Below are positions 7,868 to 15,900 of a DNA stretch of 26,867 bases, one piece after another. Under the pieces are notes generated by a model. The model saw nothing but the letters and a program-made list of their open reading frames with translations, was not told where the DNA came from and made no database searches. A program made the position numbers and the translations under genes. This stretch comes from Candidatus Neomicrothrix sp. UBA7388. Lineage in GTDB: Bacteria; Actinomycetota; Acidimicrobiia; Acidimicrobiales; Poriferisodalaceae. Positions within the stretch are counted from its first letter, which is position 1. Every line of letters begins with the position of its first letter. The DNA is taken from assembly GCA_002470695.1 (NCBI GenBank), contig DKNM01000012.1, positions 23,396 through 50,262 of the forward strand, in the 5' to 3' direction.

Positions 7868-8347
7868 GTGGTGAAGGTTCTGTATCCCGGCTCGTTTGAC
7901 CCTGTTCACAACGGTCACATTGAAATTTGTGCGGTTGCAAGCAAGCTTTTTGATCATGTGGTTGTCGCAGCAATGAGAAATCCCCAAAAATCTTCCCCGT
8001 TTTTCTCTGATGAAGAACGTGTGGAGATGCTCAGTGAAGCGTGTGCCCATCTAGAAAACATCGAAATAGTTCAATTTGGTGAGTTGGTAGTAGACCTAGC
8101 TGCTCGTCTGGAAGTTGACTTCATTGTGAAGGGGCTACGCGGCGTAACTGACTTTGAATCTGAACTTCAGATGGCTCAAATGAATAAGTCGGTAAGCGGT
8201 GTTGAAACCTTATTTTTGCCGTCCACGAGCGAAAACTCATTTGTCGCCTCGAAATACATACGAGACATCACGAGGTTCGGTTCCGACTGCACTCATCTTG
8301 TGCCCGATGCCGTAGCAAAACGACTCAGAGAAAAGATGCCGAAGTGA
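7868..8347 (+). CDS. coaD: Phosphopantetheine adenylyltransferase
   Basis: 159 residues, the standard PPAT length. The enzyme transfers AMP from ATP to 4'-phosphopantetheine, the fourth step of CoA synthesis. The nucleotidyltransferase motif GSFDPVHNGHIEI (about 8-20) contains the HxGH signature (HNGH). 'VDFIVKGLRGVTDFESELQMAQMN' is the family-specific central motif, and 'LPSTSENSFVASKYIRDI' corresponds to the ISST-like ATP-binding segment. The start is GTG 7868 (a second GTG at 7871 is possible), with GGAG at 7857-7860. It ends in a GTGA overlap with the following coiled-coil gene. Its product, CoA, supplies the prosthetic group for the acyl carrier protein encoded downstream. Confidence 0.97.
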   Translation: MVKVLYPGSFDPVHNGHIEICAVASKLFDHVVVAAMRNPQKSSPFFSDEERVEMLSEACAHLENIEIVQFGELVVDLAARLEVDFIVKGLRGVTDFESELQMAQMNKSVSGVETLFLPSTSENSFVASKYIRDITRFGSDCTHLVPDAVAKRLREKMPK

Positions 8348-8892
8348 CGGAGGCTGCGCCGTTGAGCGGTCCAGGTGTCGAAGCTCTTGTCCGTCGGGTA
8401 ATCGATGTAATCAACGCTGCGCGACCGATGCCTCTCTCCACTTCAGTGATGATTAGTCGTGATGAAATTGTTGAGTTGCTTGAGGCTGCGCTGACCGAGT
8501 TGCCTGAGGAGGTTCGCGAGGCGCGCTGGCTATTAAAGGAGCGCGAAGATCTTCTTTCCAAGGCCCGAGTCGATGCTGGTTTAGTAATTGAGGAGGCCAG
8601 AACCCGGGTTGCTCAAATGGTTCAACGGACAGAGGTGGTGCGCTCCGCCGAGCGTAAAGCTCGCCAAATGATTGAAACTGCAGAGACCCAATCGCGGAGG
8701 CGGCGCCACGAAGTCGATGACTACTGCGAGCAACGTTTAGAGCAATTTTCTATAGCGTTAGAAAAGATTCAAGGCTCAGTGAGTGTCGCTCGCGGTAAGT
8801 TGCAACCGTCTTTGCCGGCCAAAGAACCGGAAGTAAATACCGAGCCGGAAGATCGCAACGAGTCGGTGATTTTTGATCAGGACGAGAATTGA
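8344..8892 (+). CDS. Coiled-coil DivIVA/SepIVA-like protein
   Basis: 182 residues from a GTG overlapping the coaD stop. A short N-terminal part ('VEALVRRVIDVINAARPMPLSTSVMISRDEIVELLEAALTELP') is followed by a long charged helix at about 50-150, rich in Arg, Glu, Ala and Gln with heptad-like spacing, and an acidic disordered tail. The phrase 'PLSTSVMISRDEIVELL' followed by a coiled coil fits the DivIVA-like septation factor SepIVA of mycobacteria, encoded next to a DUF177 gene, as here. That protein helps organise septal and polar cell-wall synthesis. Similarity to ATP synthase subunit b-like coiled coils is expected by composition alone and is less likely given the synteny. Confidence 0.7.
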   Translation: MTEAAPLSGPGVEALVRRVIDVINAARPMPLSTSVMISRDEIVELLEAALTELPEEVREARWLLKEREDLLSKARVDAGLVIEEARTRVAQMVQRTEVVRSAERKARQMIETAETQSRRRRHEVDDYCEQRLEQFSIALEKIQGSVSVARGKLQPSLPAKEPEVNTEPEDRNESVIFDQDEN

Positions 8893-9434
8893 GCGAAGCG
8901 GCATCTTCGCGCGGTCTTCGTGTTCCCTTGGAGCGACTGCAGCGCCTTGAACCCATCCGCTATTGGCAATCGTCAGTCCGTGCATTGGATTTACAACAGG
9001 CCGGCTCTTTACGGGTGGGGGGAGTTTCAGTCGATGACGAAGAACTAGTAGAGATAGATCTGGTGTTGGACCGGGTTAGTGAGGGGGTCGCCGTCGCAGG
9101 AACACTAACTACCCAATGGAGCGCCGAATGCGCACGCTGCCTATGTCTCGTTCGCGAAGAAATGATCGCCGAAGTTGAGGAGTTATTTGAAGAAAGAGAG
9201 CGAGAAGGCGAGTCGTATCTTTTGGGTGAGGAGTTTCTCGATCTAGAACCGATGGTACGTGAACTCATACTATTGGAACTTCCCATCGGTGTTGTGAGGT
9301 GCTCAAAGGCCCAAGAATGCGAGAATTTGGCGCCGGAATACCTTTCCGAGGACGATTCAGAGGAAGTCGATTCGAGCCCCCCAAAGCGAGACCCTCGATG
9401 GGCGGCCCTCGATCAAATTACTTTTGATGACTAA
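8889..9434 (+). CDS. DUF177/YceD family protein
   Basis: 181 residues from TTG 8889, overlapping the previous stop (TTGA). The C-rich motif 'WSAECARCLCLVREEM' (Cys 81 and 84) and the acidic 'EVEELFEER' segment match DUF177/YceD. Members are encoded immediately upstream of rpmF almost everywhere and are linked to 23S rRNA accumulation or large-subunit assembly. In many members a second CxxC follows 'ELILLELP'. Here that region reads 'GVVRCSKAQECENLAPEYL', so two cysteines (138 and 144) remain but the usual final CP.CG pair is missing. The C-terminal 'DPRWAALDQI' is the usual DUF177 ending (DPRwaaLdkL). Confidence 0.92.
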   Translation: MSEAASSRGLRVPLERLQRLEPIRYWQSSVRALDLQQAGSLRVGGVSVDDEELVEIDLVLDRVSEGVAVAGTLTTQWSAECARCLCLVREEMIAEVEELFEEREREGESYLLGEEFLDLEPMVRELILLELPIGVVRCSKAQECENLAPEYLSEDDSEEVDSSPPKRDPRWAALDQITFDD

Positions 9435-9645
9435 TTGCCCAACTGCGAAGGACATGCGAATCCGTTATCCGTAGGCATATCGGTAGTTGCCTAAATTATC
9501 TTCAGGTAGTCTTGATGGTCGCGCAAATGCTTTCAGCGCGATTCATACCGACGTGAATGTCAGAGTCCACTGGGCAATTGACGCCGATTCAGGTCGTTTT
9601 CATCTCCTCGGCGAAGATTTCCCGGTTAACACATTGAGGTAGGCC
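9435..9645 (+). other. DUF177-rpmF intergenic region with candidate small ORF and inverted repeat
   Basis: 211 nt between DUF177 and rpmF. One frame is open from TTG 9487 to TAG 9640-9642 (51 residues), ending 3 nt before the rpmF start; its second half can also start at GTG 9553 (29 residues, VNVRVHWAIDADSGRF...). No good Shine-Dalgarno precedes either start. AATTGCCCA at 9433-9441 is the exact inverse of TGGGCAATT at 9571-9579, so the leader RNA could close a long loop. TAAATT at 9492-9497 is a possible -10. Whether this is a coding leader, an rpmF regulatory RNA or plain spacer is not decided. Confidence 0.3.
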
Positions 9646-9825
9646 ATGGCTGTCCCAAAGAAAAAGACTTCTAAGTCGAAAACACGTAGTCGTCGAGCTG
9701 CGGCATGGAAGCTTCGTTCCTCCTCGCGCAGTTCTTGCCCACGTTGTGGTGCTGCGAAGTTACCTCACCGTGTTTGCGGTAACTGTGGCTGGTACGCCGG
9801 TCGTCAAGCTGTAGAAGTCGGCTAG
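9646..9825 (+). CDS. rpmF: 50S ribosomal protein L32 (zinc-binding form)
   Basis: 59 residues, standard for L32. It starts MAVPKKKTSKSKTRSRRAA, the canonical L32 opening, and has two CxxC pairs (CPRC at about 32-35 and CGNC at about 45-48), so it is the zinc-dependent C+ paralogue. GAGGTAGG at 9636-9643 serves as the ribosome-binding site. L32 is a small structural protein of the 50S subunit. The next gene is plsX, the standard rpmF-plsX pair that connects ribosome and lipid synthesis. Confidence 0.97.
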   Translation: MAVPKKKTSKSKTRSRRAAAWKLRSSSRSSCPRCGAAKLPHRVCGNCGWYAGRQAVEVG

Positions 9826-9842
9826 GAAAGCTTTTCGCTTGT

Positions 9843-10805
9843 ATGAAGCCGGTAGTCGTTGACGCCATGGGCGGGGATAATGCCCCGAACGCGATCATCG
9901 AAGGTGTTCGGCAAGCTTTAGAAGGCGGAATCTCGGTAGAACTTGTCGGTGACCCGGACCTATTGGATGATTTAGGCGGTCTTACACTGAACCCTGCCAC
10001 AGAAGTCATTGAGATGGCGGAGGAGCCGGGAAAGGCCGTTCGTTTAAAAAAAGATTCCTCTATTGTGAGAGCAGCGGAATTAGTAAGGGACGGCCATGCC
10101 TCGGCGATGGTCAGCGCAGGCAACACAGGTGCTGTCGCAGCTGCGGCATTATTGCGAATGAAGCGCTTAAAAGGCGTGCAACGGCCAGCGATAGCGACAG
10201 TAATCCCGGTACCCAGCGGCACTCCCAAGATATTGCTCGACTCCGGTGCTATGGCCGACTGTCAAGCAGATTGGCTCCAGCAGTTCGCTCGAATGGGTTC
10301 GACATTCGCCAAAGTACGATATGAAATGCGTGAGCCTCGAATCGGTCTTGTCTCTATTGGTGAAGAACCCGAGAAAGGCAACCAGCTAGTCAAAGAAACT
10401 CACGCCTTGCTTTCCAGAGATTCCAGCATCAACTTTGTCGGAAATGTTGAGGGGCGAGATGTTCTCGAGGGCGAAGTCGATGTTCTGGTAGCAGATGGCT
10501 TCACCGGCAATGTCATCTTGAAAACTCTCGAGGGAACGATGCAATTTTTGGTCGGTCAAATAGTTTCAGTATTAGGTGGCGAAAATGCGACCGAAGTTGG
10601 ACTCGAAGCGCTCAATCTTTTGGCGCCTATTGCTGCGGAACTTAATCCTGATGCGGTCGGCGGGGCGATGCTGCTTGGAGTAAACGGCGTCGCCATTATT
10701 AGTCATGGTTCAGCCGGGCCAACTGCGATTACGAATGCGTGCAAGGTCGCGCAAGACATGGTTGAGCGAGACTTAGTCGGAGAGCTAGCGGCTGCGATTG
10801 GGTAA
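9843..10805 (+). CDS. plsX: Phosphate acyltransferase PlsX
   Basis: 320 residues. PlsX makes acyl-phosphate from acyl-ACP, feeding PlsY in glycerophospholipid synthesis. The N-terminus 'VVVDAMGGDNAPNAIIEGV' is the family signature; further landmarks are 'SAGNTGAVAAAALLRM', 'LLDSGAM', 'VADGFTGNVILKTLEG' and 'HGSAGPTAITNAC'. The start is ATG 9843; ribosome binding is weak (GGAAAG 12 nt upstream), consistent with coupling to rpmF. FakA, encoded earlier in the window, would produce the same acyl-phosphate from external fatty acids. The gene is followed by a hairpin and T-run before acpP. Confidence 0.97.
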   Translation: MKPVVVDAMGGDNAPNAIIEGVRQALEGGISVELVGDPDLLDDLGGLTLNPATEVIEMAEEPGKAVRLKKDSSIVRAAELVRDGHASAMVSAGNTGAVAAAALLRMKRLKGVQRPAIATVIPVPSGTPKILLDSGAMADCQADWLQQFARMGSTFAKVRYEMREPRIGLVSIGEEPEKGNQLVKETHALLSRDSSINFVGNVEGRDVLEGEVDVLVADGFTGNVILKTLEGTMQFLVGQIVSVLGGENATEVGLEALNLLAPIAAELNPDAVGGAMLLGVNGVAIISHGSAGPTAITNACKVAQDMVERDLVGELAAAIG

Positions 10806-10821
10806 AATCCCCCAACCGAAA

Positions 10822-10872
10822 ACCACTTAGAGGAGCTAAGGTATCCAAAACCTTGCTTTGAGTGGTATTTTT
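10822..10872 (+). terminator. Candidate Rho-independent terminator or attenuator between plsX and acpP
   Basis: ACCACT (10822-10827) pairs with AGTGGT (10861-10866). Inside, AGC and AAGG pair with GCT and CCTT, separated by a small internal loop and closed by a 9-nt loop. The stem is followed directly by ATTTTT (10867-10872). This is the best terminator-like structure in the window. Because acpP lies just downstream on the same strand, it may be a partial terminator or attenuator rather than a full operon end. Confidence 0.5.
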
Positions 10873-10922
10873 AGGCATCTGCTATGGTGAGTTGCAGCTA
10901 TTCAACTAAGGCAGGAGGGTCC

Positions 10923-11213
10923 TTGCCCGCAGAAACCCACGTAGAGCAAAACCCCCCAGACCGAGATGGCGTCTTCGGGATTATCCGCGACCAGTTGTCA
11001 GACATTCTTGAGATAGAGCCAGATCGCGTCACAGAGTCATCTTCATTTGTTGAGGATCTCGAGGCCGACTCCCTTGCGTTGATTGAGCTTGTTGAAGGCT
11101 TGGAAGAGGAGCTTTCCGAGCGAACCGTGGGCTTTCGTATCGAGGACGAAGATTTAGAAGACCTAAAGACGGTGCGTGACGCAATCGATTACGTGATGGC
11201 TCGCATTGGCTAA
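10923..11213 (+). CDS. acpP: Acyl carrier protein
   Basis: 96 residues from TTG 10923, or 109 from an ATG at 10884. I prefer the TTG because AGGAGGG lies at 10913-10919, just upstream, and the extra N-terminus has no ACP similarity. ACP carries growing acyl chains on a phosphopantetheine arm attached to the Ser of the DSL motif, seen here in 'DLEADSLALIELVEGLEEE' (Ser 50 with this start). The final helix 'DLKTVRDAIDYVMARIG' is typical. The first 17 or so residues are an unusual, probably disordered extension. The gene ends 3 codons inside the overlap with rnc. Confidence 0.92.
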   Translation: MPAETHVEQNPPDRDGVFGIIRDQLSDILEIEPDRVTESSSFVEDLEADSLALIELVEGLEEELSERTVGFRIEDEDLEDLKTVRDAIDYVMARIG

Positions 11214-11955
11214 CACTCTGAACACTGAACAGCAACTTGAACGGCTAGCGGAGAGAATCGGGTACTCGTTTAAAAACCCAGAGCTGCTTCGCTTAGCTAT
11301 GTCTCACCGAAGCTGGTGCGCTGAACGTCGTGATACTCCTTCGAACGAACGACTGGAGCTTTTAGGAGATGCGGTTTTGGGGCATTGCGTAACTGCGCAT
11401 TTATATCGAGCCCACCCCAGATGGAGTGAAGGTGACCTGGCCCAAGCTAGATCTGCTGTTGTGAACGCGTCGAGCTTGGCAGCGGTGGCTCGAACCTACG
11501 CAATTGGCGACGCGTTGTTGTTAGGAATCGGAGAAGACCGCTCAGGTGGCCGGGATAAAGCATCACTGCTATGTGATGCTTTCGAAGCGCTGCTAGGCGC
11601 TTTGTATCTTGATGCCGGACTCGATGTAGTTGAAGACTTCATTTTGGGTGCCCTTCGACCGAGAATGGACGAGGTAGCAGCCAACCCCGGTGTTGACGAC
11701 CCTAAAACTCGTCTTCAAGAATTTGTCGTAAGAATCTATGGAGATGCGCCGGTGTATACGCTCACTGAGAGCGGTCCCGACCACGACAAGTCTTTTTGTG
11801 CTGAAGTGTCTTTTGGCGGAGTAGTCCAAGGATCTGGCAAAGGAAGCTCAAAAAAACAAGCAGAACAGTCGGCTGCGGGTCGCGCATGGCACGCAATCAA
11901 CTCGGCACAAGACATAGATCACACAATCAGCGAAAGAAAGCCAGAACAATGCTAG
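11206..11955 (+). CDS. rnc: Ribonuclease III
   Basis: 249 residues. It starts at TTG 11206, overlapping the acpP stop by 8 nt. The RNase III signature 'NERLELLGDAVLG' (47-59) carries acidic catalytic residues, and the second acidic site is in 'LLCDAFEALLGALYLDAG'. A double-stranded RNA-binding domain occupies about 165-235 ('DPKTRLQEFVVRIYGDAPVY' ... 'GSGKGSSKKQAEQSAAGRAW'). It processes rRNA precursors and structured mRNAs, including potentially the leader hairpins in this window. The last 7 nt overlap the fpg-like gene. The acpP-rnc-fpg-smc order is conserved across many bacteria. Confidence 0.97.
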   Translation: MANTLNTEQQLERLAERIGYSFKNPELLRLAMSHRSWCAERRDTPSNERLELLGDAVLGHCVTAHLYRAHPRWSEGDLAQARSAVVNASSLAAVARTYAIGDALLLGIGEDRSGGRDKASLLCDAFEALLGALYLDAGLDVVEDFILGALRPRMDEVAANPGVDDPKTRLQEFVVRIYGDAPVYTLTESGPDHDKSFCAEVSFGGVVQGSGKGSSKKQAEQSAAGRAWHAINSAQDIDHTISERKPEQC

Positions 11956-12779
11956 AACTCCCCGAACTTGAGACCGCAAGGCGTGACCTAGACAGGGAAG
12001 TGAGTGGACTTAAAATCAAAGAAGTTGACGTACTAGGTCCCAAACGCCTCATTCCAGGCGAAGCTAATAAGAATGGCTTAACCAAGGCTTTGTCAGGCAG
12101 AAAGGTGTCGAGTGTCAAGAGAATAGGGATGATCCTCTACCTAGACGTCGGTAACGGGCAATCCCTAGTAATCGATTTAGGTCCAGGTGGATATCTACAG
12201 CGTGCCGCCAATAAGGATGCCATAGATACCGATACCCAGTTAGTTATTGGCTTTACTCAGAAGGGACAAGTTCGTCTCATCGACCCCGAAAAACAGGCCA
12301 CGGTTGCCCTAATAGAGACTGAGCAAATAATCGACGCATTTCCCAGTATCACTGAGCTGGGCTTCGACCCAGTAGATGAGCCGATATCTTGGACCGATTT
12401 CGGGCAGCGCCTGCTCGAATACGACGTCAAACTGCGTCCGCTGCTGATGGACGAGACATTCATCGTCGGGCTTGGTCCTGTTTACAGCGACGAAATCCTG
12501 CACGCTGCCCTGCTGAGGCACGACAGAATTGCTAGCCAATTAATTACCCAAGAAATTAGGCGTCTTTACCGCTCGATAGTTGAGACAGTTCATAATGCCG
12601 TAAAGCACCGTGGTGTGAGTCTTGACGGAACTCGGGATATTTTCGGAGAGCCTGGCGGATACGACGAGTACCTAGAGGTTTACGGTCGAGGAGGAGAGCG
12701 AAGCAGAAATGGCCGGGGAGACGTGCTCACGGCTCGAGTGGGAGGAACCACTCACTACTACTGCGACTACCAGGTCTGA
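11949..12779 (+). CDS. Degenerate Fpg/MutM-family protein, probably not a canonical glycosylase
   Basis: 276 residues from ATG 11949 (an upstream in-frame ATG at 11886 would only add residues overlapping rnc). Fold-wide similarity to Fpg is clear: MLELPELETARRDL, 'VSSVKRIGMILYLD', 'RPLLMDETFIVGLGPVYSDE', 'ILHAALLRHDRIASQL' and 'GYDEYLEVYGRGGE'. Key residues are altered. The catalytic Pro after Met is Leu2. The beta-hairpin Lys of 'GKYLLL' is Met61. 'HLGMSG' reads 'DLGPGG'. 'DPRRFG' reads 'DPEKQA'. The Asn of 'GNIYADE' is Pro. In the zinc finger only the Cys of 'YYCDYQV' remains out of four. Glu3 and Glu6 are kept. The frame is intact and lies in the standard rnc-smc position, so it is not a pseudogene. 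A DNA-binding or structural role is possible but unproven. Confidence 0.82.
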   Translation: MLELPELETARRDLDREVSGLKIKEVDVLGPKRLIPGEANKNGLTKALSGRKVSSVKRIGMILYLDVGNGQSLVIDLGPGGYLQRAANKDAIDTDTQLVIGFTQKGQVRLIDPEKQATVALIETEQIIDAFPSITELGFDPVDEPISWTDFGQRLLEYDVKLRPLLMDETFIVGLGPVYSDEILHAALLRHDRIASQLITQEIRRLYRSIVETVHNAVKHRGVSLDGTRDIFGEPGGYDEYLEVYGRGGERSRNGRGDVLTARVGGTTHYYCDYQV

Positions 12780-12856
12780 TCAGTAAAACGTGTTCGAAAA
12801 AAAATAGCTGCTTGAGGGTCAACCAACGAGGCCGTCGCAGAGGGCATTATGTCGGG

Positions 12857-12886
12857 GTGCCTGAAACCTAGGCACGCTGTTGTTTT
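12857..12886 (+). terminator. Weak hairpin between the Fpg-like gene and smc
   Basis: GTGCCT (12857-12862) and AGGCAC (12870-12875) pair around a 7-nt loop, followed after 4 nt by the T-rich TTGTTTT. The stem is short and the T-run interrupted, so this is at best a weak terminator; it sits where the rnc/fpg-like unit would end before smc. Confidence 0.28.
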
Positions 12887-12901
12887 CCGAGTAGGTAGCC
12901 C

Positions 12902-15900
12902 GTGTTCTTAAAATCTCTGACGATGAAGGGTTTCAAATCGTTCGCCGATTCGACTGTTCTGGAGTTCGAACCTGGGGTCACTGTTGTTGTTGGTCCTAAC
13001 GGGAGCGGTAAATCTAACGTCGTAGACGCAGTCGCTTGGGTACTTGGCGCGCAAGGACCGAGCACCGTTAGATCTGGGAAAATGGAAGATGTTGTTTTTG
13101 CCGGGACACCTGACCGGCCGGCACTGGGTAGGGCAGAGGTCAGCCTTGTAATTGATAACTCTTCAAAGTCGCTTCCAATCGAATTTACCGAAGTGACTGT
13201 GACCCGAACTTTGTACCGCTCTGGCGACTCGGAATACTCGCTGAATGGAGTTCCATGCAGATTGTTGGATATTCAGGAACTCTTGAGCGACGCCGGAGTT
13301 GGACGACAACAGCACGTGATAGTGGCGCAAGGTCAAATTGATCAAGTTCTGAACTCGCGGCCTGAGGATCGACGAGCAATAGTCGAGGAGGCCGCGGGTG
13401 TTCTGAAATTTCGGAGACGCAAAGAGCGCGCAGAACGCCGACTAGCTGCTACTGAAACGAATTTGACCAGACTGCAAGATCTGCAGCGAGAAGTTCGCCG
13501 GCAACTAAGACCCCTCGAGAAGCAAGCGGACGCAGCGCGGCGCCACGGAGCAGTGGTAAACGAACTGCGGTCTATTCGCTTGTTCTTAACTGGAGAGGAG
13601 ATTCGCGCCCTTCGAACCGCCCAGAGCACTGCTGACGCAAGCAGTAAACAAATGACTTCCGATTTGACTCAGCTACGAGCCGACTTAGGTGGCTTAGATG
13701 TCCAGATTACGGCTTCGGAATCACAATTGGCTTCCGCAGGCGACTCCGGAGCTGACTTGTTACCTCGCGTTGAGTCAATGCGCGAGCGCTGCCGCGGCCT
13801 AATCGCCCTTATCGATGAACGTTCTCGAGCAGTTGAAAATGACAGGGGGTCAATTCTGGCCGCTGACGTCGCTCTAACACTGCAGAATGAGGCAGATAGG
13901 TTATCTGGCGATTTGGGAGGGCTGGCTAGTCGTGCTGAAAGTGTGCGGGAACAGTTAGAGACTCTGGGCGCTTCTGAGAAAGAGTTGTCAAGCGAGGCTG
14001 AATCCCTAGAAATTGATCGGCCTTTAGTCGGAATGGAAGCGGGCAAAAGAGCTGCGGAAGTAAGAGGCGAACTTGGGCCCCTAAAGCGCGGCCTTGAGCG
14101 GTTGAGGTCTGATAGTGACGCTCTAGACCGAAGGTCTGAACGCCTAGCTGAGGCGGTGACTGAGGCTAATCAACGACTTGAACAACTACAAAGCAAACTC
14201 AGCGACGCATCAGCTGCGGAAGCTGCTCTGGTCCAAAACGTGGACGAAGCGCAGAGAAAGGCCGAACTAACTCACTCTGATTTAGATGCTGCTTTGGCTG
14301 AGTTGGAAGCGGCTGAAAGAGAAAAACAAACTTGGCGAACACGCCATGAAGCCCTGGAATTAGCGTTGGAAGTCGCCCGCGAAAGCTCTGGCTTTGAGCA
14401 ACTAAAAAATATTTCGGGCGTAATTGGTGTTTTGGGCGAACTCATTGAAATTGAGGCCGGCTGGGAATCAGCCGTAAACGCGGCGCTCGGCAGTTCCTTA
14501 GCTTCAGTTGTAGTAGAAGACGTCCAAAGCGCTCGCGCAGCGTTAGAGAGTCTTAGAGCTTCAGATGTTTCAGGTTCTATTCTTGCGATGGGTATTCGTC
14601 AAACTGCCTTAGAACTTCCCGAGGCCGGCGTTTCGTTGCGGCAGCGCGTGAGCAGTCTTGAGTCGGATATCAGCCCGTTGTTGGACTCGCTTTTAACCAA
14701 CGCCGTATGTGTGAGCGGAGGATGGAAAGAGGCTGTTGATTTAGCTATCGAAAGGCCGGGCCTTACGGTAGTGACTCAAGATGGAGACTGCTGCGGCCCC
14801 GACGGGTGGAGTGTTCGGCTTGACCAAAAAGCTTCGACACTGGCCGCTTTAGAAGAGGCAGAACAATCCGTGCAAATAGCCGAGGCTCGCCTCCACGCGG
14901 CGGAGTTAGAAGTCGAAACTGCCGAGGCTGCGAACAAAGAAGCCCAAGCGAGCCTGGAGGAGGCTATTCCAAAGCTCGAAAGTAATGACGATGCCCTAAC
15001 TCGTTCTTCCGATGGAATTGAAAAAGCCCAAAGACAACGCAGCGACTTAATCTCCGAAAAAGAAACTCTCGAGGCGCGTATCGAAGGAGTAAATGAGGCG
15101 CTCGCAAAAGATTTTCCGCGAGTGGCAGAACTAGAAGAGCAACTTCAGGAGTTGGAGTCGGCGGAAAGCCTCGAGCGGTCCGCTGCAACTGATGCCCACA
15201 CCAAGCGTCGCGATCTAGAAAGCCGAATTCGAGCAGCAGCTCAAACTAGGGCTGAATTAGAAGCGAACCAGAAAAGTATTCAAGAACAAGAAGACCGCAT
15301 TAATGAGCGCCTGAGTGCGGTTGATCAGCAACTTCGGCAGAACGTCGAGTCCGCCGCCGGGCAGTCCGACCGGCTGCTCATCTTAGATGAGATGAAGTCC
15401 GCTCTTAAATTGCTTCGGGACCGATTAGAAGTCCGGCTATCCACCTTAGAAACTGAAGTTCGACGGTTGCGTGAGAAACGTGAGCAGCTGTCTGCTGAGG
15501 TCCGATCTGTGGCGGATCGCTTGGAAGGCCTCCGCAGTCGACGGTCCGAGCTTGAGAAAGGACTTGCCGAACTGCAGGAGCAAATTGCGGCTAATGAATT
15601 GGCAGACACGGAGCGCAGATTTAAAGTCGACAGCCTAACCGAGATGCTTCGGATCGAACTCAACGCCGATTCCGAAGATGCTCTATCGGCGTCCGAGCCG
15701 CCACTTGAAGAATCGGTGACGCCGGCCATGCGTGCTCGTGAACTCGAATCAGATCTTCGTCGAATGGGCCCAATCAATCCGCTGGCCTTGCAAGAATACG
15801 AAAGCCTAAAAGAGCGACACGACTTCGTCGCGGAACAGCTCGACGATGTACGTAGCGGTCGCAAAGAGTTAAACAAAGTTATAGCGAACGTTGATGCTGA

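Noticed and set aside
9671..10228. 185-codon open frame on the minus strand across rpmF and plsX
   Set aside because: It lies opposite two unmistakable genes, has no recognisable domain and its composition mirrors the antisense of plsX codons.
11949..12779. Fpg-like gene as a decaying pseudogene
   Set aside because: The frame is full length with no internal stops or frameshift and keeps the fold's structural motifs and its operon overlap with rnc.
15325..15876. 183-codon minus-strand frame within smc
   Set aside because: Ser/Arg-rich low-complexity translation typical of antisense to coiled-coil DNA; smc is intact on the plus strand.
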